NCBI GenBank assembly: GCA_043228905.1
Contig: JBHGNT010000021.1
Coordinates: forward strand, 9,300,001-9,364,000
Length of the DNA: 64,000 bases
Reading direction: 5' to 3'
From: Azolla caroliniana
Taxonomy: Eukaryota > Polypodiophyta
Shown: positions 30,601 through 40,770 of the stretch, piece by piece
How the letters are laid out: every line of letters begins with the position of its first letter
How positions within the stretch are numbered: the first letter of the stretch is position 1
Position numbers and translations under genes: made by a program
Notes under the pieces: generated by a model
The model's database searches: none
Told to the model about the DNA's origin: nothing
The model's input: the letters and a program-made list of their open reading frames with translations, nothing else

Positions 30601-31577
30601 ATGGGGATCCCCAACGAGAGTGAGTTGTCAAGTAGCTCATGTATATCTGAAAGGACCAAGAGACGAGTGGTTCTTCACATAGTTTGTTATTTGGTAAAAA
30701 TAACGAAGAGATTTGGTGAAGAGGATCGTAGGGATATTATATGTAGAGTGTTACACCATCAACGCTTGAATGAAGACATAGGGAGAACAAAATTTAGGGA
30801 CCAATGTGTTTCAGAAGAGATTGTAGAGTCTATGAAGTCATCCCTAGACTTAGTGAAAGGTGTAGAGAGCATAGACAAACTTGCTGCAAAGAGGGCAACC
30901 CTACACATGGTTGTGCACGGTGCGAGAGAAAAAAAATATAGTGATACTAAAGTTGCCTTAGCCGTGGGTATTCAAAGAAGGAACTTGAGGAAACATCACC
31001 AAAATATACACTCAATCCAATTCAAGTGGCTGGGGTTGGGACGTAGACGACGATGCGATGCCTTATCTCAAGAGATTATTAAGAAAGTGGATTCATTTTG
31101 GGCAAAAAATATGCGTGTCTCACCAAATAAGAAGGACGTGTGTAGACAACGAATAAGTCAAGGTAAATACCAGATTCACCCTAGACACTTCTTGGAGATG
31201 ACGGAGGTATTCCATTTTTTTATATCAATTCACATTCCATAAATTTTTGTTTTGACCAAGTGTATATTAATGTTTGCTATATATATTGGTTGATGTAGGC
31301 TGAATTGTACATGAACTTTGAAGACCAACATCACCAAAATATACACTCAATCCAATTCAAGTGGTTGGGGTTGGGACGTAGACGACGATGTGATGCCTTA
31401 TCTCAAGAGATTATTAAGAAAGTGGATTCATTTTGGGCAAAAAATACGCGTGTCTCACCAAATAAGAAGGACGTGTGTAGACAACGAATAAGTCAGGGTA
31501 AATACCAGATTCACCCTAGACACTTCTTGGAGATGACGGAGGTATTCCATTTTTTTATATCAATTCACATTCCATAA
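30601..31577 (+). pseudogene. helix-turn-helix transposase-like gene, N-terminal exons
   Basis: ATG 30601 opens exon 1 (to 31206, donor GAG|gtattcc). Exon 2 starts at about 31299 after tgatgtag. The protein has a basic start, then a helix-turn-helix-like segment (KVALAVGIQRRNLRKH, residues about 120-137), then FWAKNMRVSPNKKDVCRQRI and HPRHFLEMTE. I associate the VSPNKKDV-type motif with a plant transposon-encoded protein family, from memory and without a search. A 335 bp tandem duplication repeats the end of exon 1 and the intron inside exon 2. This keeps the frame open but inserts a second copy of the VSPNKKDV region and truncates the protein. The middle of the expected protein is absent; its likely C-terminal part is at 32390-33226. 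Confidence 0.5.
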
Positions 31578-31702
31578 ATTTTTGTTTTGACTAGTGTATA
31601 TTAATGTTTGCTATATATATTGGTTGATGTAAGCTTAATTGTACATGAACTTTAAATTTTTGTTTTGACCAAGTGTATATTAATGTTTGCTATATATATT
31701 GG
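30992..31702. repeat. tandem exon duplication, 2 copies of 335 bp plus a third stub
   Basis: The copies are 30992-31326 and 31327-31655, starting aacatcacc. They agree apart from a few single-base changes (for example cggctgg/cggttgg). A third partial copy of about 48 bp (tttttgttttgaccaagtg...) follows at 31656-31702. The duplicated piece holds the end of exon 1, the whole intron and the start of exon 2. Confidence 0.85.
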
Positions 31703-32338
31703 TGTATTGTATTGTGTGTTGTATTTGTACTAAATCAGTATTTATTGAAGGATGTAAAGTACTCGTCTTGTACTCATAGTACTGTCCTATATTGAAGAGT
31801 TTGTACTAATTATCTTTTAATCCATGTTGAGTGTTCTCCATAGACACATTGTATTGTATTGTGTGTTGTATTTGTACTAAATCAGTATTTATTAAAGGAT
31901 GTAAAGTACATGTCTTGTACTCATAGTACTGTCCTATATTGAAGAGTTTGTACTAATTATCTTTTAATCCATGTTGTGTTCTCCATGAACACATTGTACC
32001 GTACTGTGTGTTTTATCTGTACTAAATCAGTATTAATGGTTGTAAAGTACTTGTCGTCAGCAACATAGTATTGTCCAATATTGAAGAGTTTGTAGGAATT
32101 ATCTTTTAATACATGTAGAGTGTTTTCCATGAACACATTGTACTATGCTTTGTGTTGTATCCGTACTAAATTAGTATTAATGGATGTTAAGTATTGTTGG
32201 TTGACAACATAGTACTATTTATCTTTTAATCAGTGTAGAGTGTTCTCCATGGATACGTTGTGCTATGATTTGTTTTGTATTTGTACTAAATCAGTATTAA
32301 TGGATGTATAGTACTCTCGATTGACAACATAGTACTAA
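31703..32338. repeat. tandem repeat, about 4.6 copies of about 145 bp
   Basis: Units beginning gta(t/c)(t/c)gta.. occur at 31703, 31851, 31995, 32140 and 32260 (spacing 148, 144, 145, 120). Each carries gtactaaa(t)cagtatt, an internal tagtact(g/a) and a ctccat(g)a(a)caca end. It sits where the middle of the transposase-like gene should be. Confidence 0.8.
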
Positions 32339-32389
32339 TGTTTGTTGGAAACCTGGGATACAAAAGCAGGTACTTCTCCTTATTCAACA

Positions 32390-33226
32390 TTCGTATGCAA
32401 TGGAACTACTTTGGGTCTGGACATGGAAAAGGAGAGCATGATGGCGCGGGGGTTGTGATCAAACGTGCCCTTACAAGTGAGCAGTTGGATAATAATGGTG
32501 CTAAGTTACAAAATGCACATGATGTTGTGGAGTGGCTAACAGGGAAGATGTCAAATGATGGTAAGAACAGATTGTTTGTTGAGGTTCGCGCTGATAAGCT
32601 CGATAGAACTAAATCATATGGTTGTAAAATCGTGAAAGGCACACGAAGCACCCATTGTGTATTAGGGTTTAGCCCAATGACACAACACAATTGTAACTCC
32701 GTACTTTATCGTGCTTTTGTTCCATGTGTATAGATGAAGCTTGGGATAAATGCATCAATCTATCAATCGTGGAGCCGTGGAAGCTGTAGAAGCTTGAGCC
32801 TGAACGACAAGATGATATTGAAGAGGATGCACATTCAAACGATATTGTATACTACAACCAACATCAAGACTTGGCAATTTTATTGGAAGTTGGAGATCAT
32901 TTTGTGGTGCTCAAATCTCCTCAGAATGAAGATTTAGAAGACTACTACATTGTGGTGTGCAAGCAAGGAAAGACATTATTGAAAGAAGTGGTGAGGGATG
33001 GCTGGGGCAACATGTTCAACGTTGGTGAGTCTATCGTGTATGGAAACTATTATGCAAAGTTTCTGTAGTGCAAGAACACATATGCATTACTAAAAGATGC
33101 ACCCATCGCAATAATCTACATTGTTGCCATTCTTGCGACCGAGTTCTATATGACTCAAGCAAAGCACAAGGTTAAGGGATACAACACTATCTACAAGGTC
33201 CCCCAAGAGGTTCATGAGCAATATTA
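32390..33226 (+). pseudogene. transposase-like gene, C-terminal part (HGKG-DG motif)
   Basis: The plus-strand frame reads FGSGHGKGEHDGAGVVIKRAL, then KLQNAHDVVEWLTGKM, and after a shift or intron near 32730, CINLSIVEPWKL-stop-KLEPE. It continues VGDHFVVL, EDYYIVVCKQGK, GWGNMFNVGESIVYGNYYAKFL and ends with TAG at 33224. H-G-K-G-x2-D-G-x-G-x4-KR is a motif I have seen in uncharacterised eukaryotic transposon proteins; the class is not certain. Stops at about 32808 and 33066 are TAG in CTG-TAG contexts where Gln fits. The distance and strand suit the C-terminus of the gene starting at 30601, with the central domain lost. Confidence 0.5.
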
Positions 33227-33737
33227 GGGGAGGTCTCTCTGTTTAATGCTTGAAAGTTACCCTATTAATACATTGTAGTTAGCAACTGAAAAACATCCGC
33301 TTGTAGTTCACTATTTGATGTATTGATATATTAATTTTGATGATTGACAAATGAATCGATATATTTTGTCTTTCTTCTAAAGTGTTTAGAGTATTTATTG
33401 AGCTTGTTTTGTAAGTGTTCATGGTAATTATAGAGTTGCTTGTTTCTATGGTTTAGGGTGTGAAGTCTTCAATGCTTAGTAGCATCAACATGGCCCAAAC
33501 TTATTCAACTATCAATACCAGTAGTCTAATCCCTATTGTGTTAAGTCTCTATTCGACTCTGACTATGTGCACTCAAGGAGACCATACTTCAAGTATCAAT
33601 ATACATATTAGTTTAGTACTAAGGTCAATTGTAAGTGTTCACTAATACATAGTAGTCTCCCGAAGTATCTCAGTTAGACGGATACATACATCTTCTTTTA
33701 GTACTAATATGAATGTCAAATTGTTCCCTACTACATT
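33227..33737. other. spacer between convergent genes, no gene seen
   Basis: AT-rich sequence lies between the 3' end of the plus gene and the repeats at the 3' end of the minus gene. A short frame (33460-33645) has no recognisable feature. Confidence 0.4.
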
Positions 33738-34081
33738 CATGGTTGCATGACAAATTGACAATAGAATACATTCTCATTCTCTACAATTAGCAATATAGAA
33801 TTTTATTTGTAATCAACACAATCATGGCTACATGACAATTGACAATAGAATACATTCTCATTCTCTACAATTAGCAATATAGAATTTCACATTACACTAC
33901 AACACTAGATGAGTGATCTGATCTTCACAGGGGCAATTTAGACAGTATGTTGGTAACAATTCAGTTGTAGTTCAACACAATCATGGTTGCATGACAATTA
34001 ACAATAGAATACATTCTCATTCTCTGCAATTGGCAATATAGAATTTCACATTACGTTAACAACACTAGATGAGTGAATTGG
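33738..34081. repeat. degenerate direct repeats with catggttgcatgac
   Basis: The word catgg(t/c)t(g/a)catgac followed by aatagaatacattctcattctct and caatatagaattt appears at 33738, 33823 and 33982. The second and third copies also share acactagatgagtga. It lies in the 3' flank of the minus-strand gene. Confidence 0.65.
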
Positions 34082-34096
34082 AGTCAGTACAACATT

Positions 34097-34550
34097 TCAC
34101 ATTAGCAATTTAGACAGTATTTTGGTATACCAAATAGTTCAAGTTCAGACATCACTAACAGTTCAGCTATAGTTCAAGTACAATCGAAAGACAATCAGGC
34201 ACCATTTCACAATTTCGCCGATCTTGTAATGTGCTTGTTATTGGTGCCAATTTTTTGTGATTTTACATTTTTCTTTATCTTAAAGCCTTTAGGTATCAGC
34301 TTACTAAGTGGCACTTCATCATCTCACATTAGCAATTTAGACAATATTTTGGTATACCAAATAGTTCAAGTTCAGACATCACTAACAGTTCAACTATAGT
34401 TCAAGTACAATCGAAAGACAATCAGCACCATTTCACAATTTCGCCGATCTTGTAATGCACTTGTTATTGGTGCCAGTTTTCTGTGATTTTACATTCTTCT
34501 TTATCTTAAAGCCTTTAGGTATCAACTTACTACGTGGCACTTCATCATCA
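34097..34550. repeat. tandem duplication, 2 copies of 227 bp, of the minus gene's 3' end
   Basis: Copies at 34097-34323 and 34324-34550 both start tcacattagcaatttagac and both end cacttcatcatc. Each encodes on the minus strand a version of the C-terminus SKLIPKGFKIKKNVKSQK followed by ITRSAKL and a stop. Only the right-hand copy is joined to the gene. Confidence 0.8.
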
Positions 34551-37500
34551 GAGGCATCAGAGATAGGTGTGGATGTACAGGCACCTTGTACCAATGGCAA
34601 GCTTGAGAGAGAAACTGTGTTTTCTACAACTACAATGCTTGTACACACATCCACAAAGGTACTATTGATAGTCAAATTATCACTCATCTGTATGTGGGCT
34701 ATTTTAGTACTCATGTTGTTGCTAGTATGCTCATTCTCAGTACAATTAGGCTCCCGTATGTGGGCTATAGCAGTACTCATGGTGAACTCCTCTTGGCTGG
34801 TGATAGTCACCTCATTCTTCAGACCACTGTGCTCTCCTTCTTGGGTGGTCTTTATTGCCCTATCATCATCGGTGATCGTAGTATACTCGTTCTTAGTACA
34901 ATTAGACTCCTGTATGTGGGTTGTGGCAGTACTCATGGTCAACTCCTCTTGTACGGTGGTTGTCACCTCATTCTTAAGACAACCGTGCTCCCCTTCTTGG
35001 GTGGTCTTTATTGCCTAGTCCTCATGGGTGATGCTAGTATGCTCGTTCTCAATACAATCAGGCTCCTCTTCATTTCTAGCTATATTCTTTCCACACTCCT
35101 CATGGGCTTCTATAGACACTACTAGCATATTCTCAATACAATCAAGCTCCTCTTCAGTACTAGCAATATTCTTTCCACACTCCTCATGGGATTCTTTAGA
35201 CGCTACTAGCACATTCTCAGTACAATCACACTCCTCTTCAGTACTAGTGATATTCTTTCCACACTCCTCATGGGCTTCTTTAGACAAATTGTTGTTTGTA
35301 CATGCCAGCTGCTCTTCAAATATGAATGCTTCCTGTTTTTAATAGCCCTCATGTTTGGAAGATGTGCTCCCAGAGTTTGCCTCCATGCAAAGGTTAATCC
35401 CAGAATCTGACTCTGCACTTGTGCTCCATATAGTTCCTAATTCATTTGATTGCAGTTGGGAATCAGACTGCTCTTGTAAACCTAAATAATGGGATTCCAA
35501 AGAATATTAGTATCAACTCACATACTCAAAAGTTTGCAAACATACCAACAACAATGAACATAAGGTTAATAGCTAGATTTTTACCTATTGTTACATCATC
35601 ATACTATACAGCCGTAGACAACCCATTGCAAGTGGTAGGCTCGGTCATCTTCTCCACAACATCTAAGTCTTCAACAGGTTGGAGCTCATTGTCAATAGAA
35701 GATTTCATAATAGTATCTATAGAATGCACCAAAAGCACCACTATAATAGGGTTGTTATGATCTAAATCATTGTTTTCTTAGAGGGCTTCTGACATGTACC
35801 TGGGAGTGTGATAAATTCGTCTTCATGATCAGGTTTTGGACTCGTATCTCCCTCACCAAAGATCATTTTGTCATCAGCTAGTAACACAAGTACATGGTAT
35901 TAGACAATGCATTAGGTTGACAACTCTCCGGACATGTGAGAACATATATGAGTCACCATTGCATTCAACTTTGCCTTTCTTGCCCTTTCCATACAACTTT
36001 CTTGTAGCATTCCTCTTCTTAGTGGGCTCTTTTTTAAAGACATTAGGCATTCAACATACACACAAATGAGAATATAGATATGCTAACTCAATTTGTGTTA
36101 CCTAGATTGTTTTGATGTTGACCGGAGCTTGGGGAATTTGTTTGTAGAAGCATATGTTCCACTGCTCCAATGGGCCTTCTATACATTCATCTTCATCATA
36201 AAACTCATAGGTTACTGGTAATGATGGTCCCCGAACCTTGGAATGTGCAGCAGATACCGAGGGTTTAGGCACAAGGGCTGGTTGTTCCATTACCTTCCCT
36301 GGAGTGGAGTTGCTTGACACTACAACATTCATTGCAAGAAACAAAAAAACCTTCAACGTTAGTACCGTGATATAAAAAATACAATGTAGGTCACAAGAAC
36401 TGCATTACTAAATCATTAGGCTACACCTGGTTCCCATATTACACATCTAGTATTAATCGTGAACAATGTATTACTCACTTAGCTCCCAAATTACACAACT
36501 ACTACTAATCATGAACAATGTACTACTCACTTAGTTCCCAAATTACACAACTAGTACTAATCATCAACAATTTACTACTCAGTTCCCAAATTACACAACT
36601 AGTACTAATCGTCAACAATGTACTACAAGTATAGTGTGTACTAACACTAGTACTAGGCACGTTGTAATATAGATTGGACTAACATCTAATCCAACAAATG
36701 TAGATTGGACTTTAGTACTAACGTGGTATTTTGCACACAAGTAATACTAAATGTGATATGTGTTCTACACACCTAATTACATAACTAGTACTAATTACAC
36801 CAACAGTATTAGTACTAAATGTGATATGTGTTTAACACACCTCATTTCCAAATTACACAAATTGTACTAATCTTCAGCAATTTACTATACTCCTTGTTCC
36901 CAAATTACATAACTAGTACTAATCGTGAACAATGTACTACACAACTAATTCTCAAATTACACAAATAGTACTAATAGTCAACAGTGTACTGCAAGTATAG
37001 TGTGTACTAAACTAGTACTAGGCAAGTTGTAATATAGATTAGACGAACAACTTATCCAACAAATACATCTAAACAGCTTCCTTCTTTAGTACTAAAGTGG
37101 TATTTTGCATACAAATAGTACTAATCATGATATGTGTTCTACACTCCTAATTCCCAAATTACACGTTTAGTATTAATTGTTCATAGTGTACTACATACCT
37201 TGTGCTCAAATTACATAACTAGTACCAATCCCGAACAATGTCACACTTGGTCCCCAAATTACTCAAATAGTACTAATTTTGGAAAATATCCGTTCAACTA
37301 CCCATACCAATTATATATTAAGAGTACTGCCAATACTAACCCACATAAATAGGGTTCCACATATTAGTTGTTGGAGCTACACTAGTACTAATCCATTGTT
37401 TTCCTAAATTTGAAGTATGAATTGTGGTGTACACTAGTTCTAATCCAAATGTAAATTGACATCATATAATACAAACAATAGAATAGTAGAGCCACATACC

Positions 37501-38208
37501 GTACATGTGTACTTTTAAACCCCAAGCATAGTACCACTCAGCAGCAACTGTAGTTTTATAGTCCATACATGTATTTATTTTCTCAAAATGATACTTAGCA
37601 CATAGCACATGATATGTGTGCAAGGACGGTGTAATCACAACATCCATAGCCTCAACCTTGAATCCGAGGCCACAAAATATACACCTGGCATATTGCAAAC
37701 ACAAGTTATAATATATTAGCTAATATGATATTTATACCACAGAAGTAGAAATAAATAACTTTTAAAGCCAATACCGTGATATAGCTATACTAGTAATGGT
37801 ACTTTCCATACCACTTGGGTGCTCAATTACAGATGGACACAAAGTTTCAAAACCTTTTCGTTTTAAATCTTGCATCAAGCACGCAAAGTTCTCAGAATGC
37901 AACTTTAAAGCTAATAACTTATTATCTAGTTCGCAATATGCAATTCTGCAAGTATCAAGGTCTCTCATCTATGATCCTAATTGAGTGCCCATATTGTTCA
38001 GCTCTTTCTTCAACTCCTCTTTCAACACCTCACTTTCTGAATTTTGGATTGTCGATGCAATCCATTCATATGTAGACTTTATTGAAGAGAATTGCTTTTC
38101 TGTCTGTATCTAAGCTGATTTAACTGCTTCCAAATCAACTAGTGCTTGTATTCTTGAGCTCATAGAAGCTATGCAACCGGCCATCATCTGTTCATGCTTT
38201 TCAGTCAT
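34433..38208 (-). pseudogene. coiled-coil and zinc-finger gene, at least 6 exons, decayed
   Basis: ATG at 38208. Exon 1 (38208-37775) encodes a coiled-coil N-terminus (MTEKHEQMMAG..., LDNKLLALKLHSENF) with two TAG stops (about 38110 and 37969). Exon 2 (37684-37500) encodes CIFCGLGF, then HTYHVLCAKYHF and EWYYAWGL, a Cys/His zinc-finger-like domain. Exon 3 (36319-36123) is Pro/Ser-rich and acidic. Later exons carry KKRNATRKLYGKGKKGK (about 36040-35955), DDKMIFGEGDTSPKP (about 35878-35800) and a Glu-rich C-terminal exon (35480-34433). The last contains three 28-residue repeats starting E(A/S)HEECGKNI. Splice sites and phases agree for exons 1-2-3. Stops at about 35339 and 35014 also fit C-to-T. 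It lies convergent to the transposase-like gene, and a shared transposon is the likely context. Confidence 0.5.
36420..37430. repeat. array of AGTACTA words in degenerate repeats
   Basis: About 15 AGTACTA or close variants occur in 1 kb, mostly as (c/a)tagtactaatc inside units like ttcccaaattacacaactagtactaatcgtgaacaatgtacta. The word is partly palindromic (TAGTACTA). It fills the intron between exons 2 and 3 of the minus gene. The same word occurs in the 145 bp repeat at 31703-32338 and near the left edge at 29656. Confidence 0.7.
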
Positions 38209-38209
38209 T

Positions 38210-38831
38210 AAGGAGAGATAAGGAAGATAAACAGACCCAAAACCACAAAGATCTATTGCTAATGAATAATTATGATGGAAGGAAGAGAGAAAGAAGATAC
38301 ATAAATCCAAGTCTACAAGGATAAATTGATAACAACTCAACCAACACTACGTGAATAGGCAAGAAAACATCACAAGAAAGAGACTCCCTTACACCACCTT
38401 ACTCTTCTTCCTTTATATAAAAGTCTTCTCAACTAGATAACTTTCCCTTGCTTTCTTTTTTATGCTTTTTTTAGAGTTTTTCATCGAGTCTTATTCTTAA
38501 CTATGACACAACGATCTTCTAATTGTCATATCTCCCTCATTCGAGCTCTAAATTTAGAGATTTAAAAAGCTATAGATAGCTCTCTTCACAAGCTTTCTAA
38601 ACCATATTTGCACATTATATTTGGCTTCCAAAAGAATGAGTTATGAGCGTTCGTTGTAGACTGTGCTTTGGTGGCACGCTTTTTTTTTCTTTTACTTTTC
38701 TCCATCTTTCTTGCTTTTAATTTGACTTATCCTTGAGACCTTGGTTCGTGATCTTGCCCTCCGGATGTGAACGCACCATACCTTATATTCTTGTAGTGTC
38801 CAATACCTTGAATTCTAAAATCACTTTCACA
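38210..38831 (-). repeat. solo LTR of the gypsy-B family
   Basis: The sequence aligns with the whole gypsy-B LTR from about gagagaaggaag to the end ctttcaca at 38831. About 25 bp of the inner end are missing. No primer-binding site or gag adjoins it. No matching target duplication is seen (gtaat on the right, agtcat on the left), so it is a recombination or truncation product rather than a clean solo LTR. Confidence 0.75.
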
Positions 38832-39594
38832 GTAATCAACTGTGTTTTCCCCTCCATGTGGGAAACATGTGAGTGCTTCCGAGCCCAGCCACTTGGCTAA
38901 GCCATTATATATGATCATCTGGTGTTGGCTTCCAAGTTCAAGTAGATGACGGCCAAAGCTTGTGGCGTTCGCACCTTGATCCTTTGATGTACGCGTTACG
39001 TCTAAGTCTAAAGGGTCGACATTTACCATTTCTAGGTTTCTATCCATCTGAAATATTGTGCATTGTTGGGATTGGGTTCTCGCATTGAAATCTCCTACAA
39101 GGAAGACTCCCCCTTGAGAAGAATATCGGAGTATGTCATCCGATAAAGGTTCGTATGGAGAAGGCCCATGTGGCATTCCTTCATCAACTATACTCGCCTC
39201 TCCAACCATATTATATTGGGATCCTTTCGGGGGGGAAGTAACAAACGGCGATAAATATCGCCTGATCCTTGCTAGTGAGGACTTTCACCCACATAAAATG
39301 GGCTTCTGGGTCTTTCTTTAGTATTTCTATCCTATTATGTATCTCTCTCCAAAATAGTATCGCAACCCCTCCAGACCCTCTAGTAGTATGTCGACGTGAG
39401 GTTTGTCTAAAGACAGATTCCCAACGAAAACCATCAACTCGTAGCAGTCCTCGATTTGGACTCTGATGTGTTTCTACTAAACAAAGTATGTCTAATACCT
39501 TCAAAATCTCCTCTAGACGGCCAGGGTGTGTCCAATGTGCACTGTTACAGTTCCATAAAGTTATCCTAAGTTTATTGTCTGTCACATGGGCCAC
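38832..39594 (-). pseudogene. LINE endonuclease domain (start of ORF2)
   Basis: The minus-strand reading begins ITLWNCNSAHW, then CLVETHQSP (Glu of the active site), SGGVAILFW, and after a one-base frameshift near 39210, GVFLVGDFNART (Asp/Asn of the active site). It ends CFPHGGENTVDYC at the border with the gypsy-B LTR. These are the motifs of the apurinic-type endonuclease that nicks target DNA in LINEs. The remaining part of ORF2 is cut off. The reading direction and family style suit the RT half at 27585-29600, although about 1 kb between them is absent. Confidence 0.75.
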
Positions 39595-39722
39595 ACGCTG
39601 TCAATTGGTGGCACAATCATTTATTATCACACACCCGTCTCAGTAAAAAGCCCGATGCCCCTCTTTACGAGCTTGTATGACTCGCAACATACAAGTTTTA
39701 CAATGCTCAATTTGCATCTTGG

Positions 39723-40370
39723 TCAGGTTTTCATCGAGGTAGATAGGGTCCCCGCCCAATCCTCGAAGAATTGGTCTCTTTTAAAAAAATGTGATTCTAG
39801 ATTCTGAGTGCTTAAACCGAAGACTAAAGCTCTTTTCCTAGTGGTGTCACGTCCTACCCTCCAAGTTTTAGTGATTGGTAGGGCTTTGTACCCCAACATT
39901 TTCCCTAATGTTTGTGCATCTTCGTCGGGAGATGCCCCTTCCTTGAGCCCAGTAACTCGTACATTTAGGCATCGAGCTTGACACATTTTTTCCTCCTCAA
40001 GGGTAGTGTTTACAATATTTTCATCCTTTAGTTCCTTTTTAATATTACGTTTTACTACATCAACCCACCCAGTTTTTGCTAATTCCATATCACTTTTAAC
40101 CTCTTCCTTAACCTTTTTTATCTCATCCTTAATATCCTCTAGGGAAGATATTTTACCATCTTCCCTAGATGTCTCAAGGTCCTTAACTTGTTTCTGAAGG
40201 TTCGTGTTGTCTACTTTAAGTTTCGTTATTTCGGCAATAAGCACTTCTTTTTCTTCCTTTAAATCCTTTTGTTTTTCAGTTTCAATCTCTTTTGCCCATT
40301 TTTCTATTTTAACTAAACGGTTAAGGACATCTAAAAATTCTTCCTTATAATTTCTTCGTGTGTTTCCTTA
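39723..40370 (-). pseudogene. LINE ORF1 (coiled-coil, RNA-binding-like)
   Basis: The minus-strand frame encodes a Lys/Glu-rich coiled coil (NRLVKIEKWAKEIETEKQ, ITKLKVDNTNLQKQVKDLE). It is followed by a fold-like segment CLNVRVTGLKEG, ITKTWRVGRDTTRKRALVFGL and SHFFKRDQFFEDW. ORF1 of many LINEs has this layout: coiled coil for trimerisation, then an RNA-binding domain. It ends about 130 bp before the endonuclease frame. An upstream ATG in another frame at 40390 suggests a shift near the start. Confidence 0.6.
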
Positions 40371-40439
40371 TGGTTTCGTCTAGAAGTCATGTTGTAATGC
40401 AAAAGATAAAAGAAAGAAGAGACAAAAATGACAAAAAAC

Positions 40440-40770
40440 TTAGCCGAGCATCAGTGCCTTGCATGCTAGGTACAATTGTAGAAGTACATTTATACTCTTT
40501 CGTTTATCAACCGACGACATCATCAGAAGTGTAGGTGATAGCGGCAATCGACAACGACAACAATGGCAACGACTACAAACCAAATGATGACGGCGACAAC
40601 AACGACAACAGACGGCGGCGGTGGCAGCAACGATGACAGACGACATTTGACAACGACGACGACTGTAGACGGTGACGACAACATGCGGCAGAAAGGGCTG
40701 TTGGCTACAACATTACCGTTGGCAGAGAGATAGAGATAGAGAAAGAGGAGAGGAGAGGAGATTGACAATG
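40440..40770. repeat. cgacaa/gaga low-complexity sequence
   Basis: Imprecise runs of (cgacaacaa)n and (cggcggtgg) occupy 40540-40690, followed by agagatagagaaagaggagagg at 40725-40760. It lies at the 5' end of the LINE. No gene is seen. Confidence 0.5.

Noticed and set aside
34455-35125. Plus-strand frames of 187 and 143 codons
   Set aside because: They are the complement of the repeat-rich C-terminal exon of the minus-strand gene, which has matching splice structure and protein repeats.
38210-38831. Gypsy-B LTR copy as a clean solo LTR formed by LTR-LTR recombination
   Set aside because: The inner end is truncated by about 25 bp and the flanks show no target duplication.
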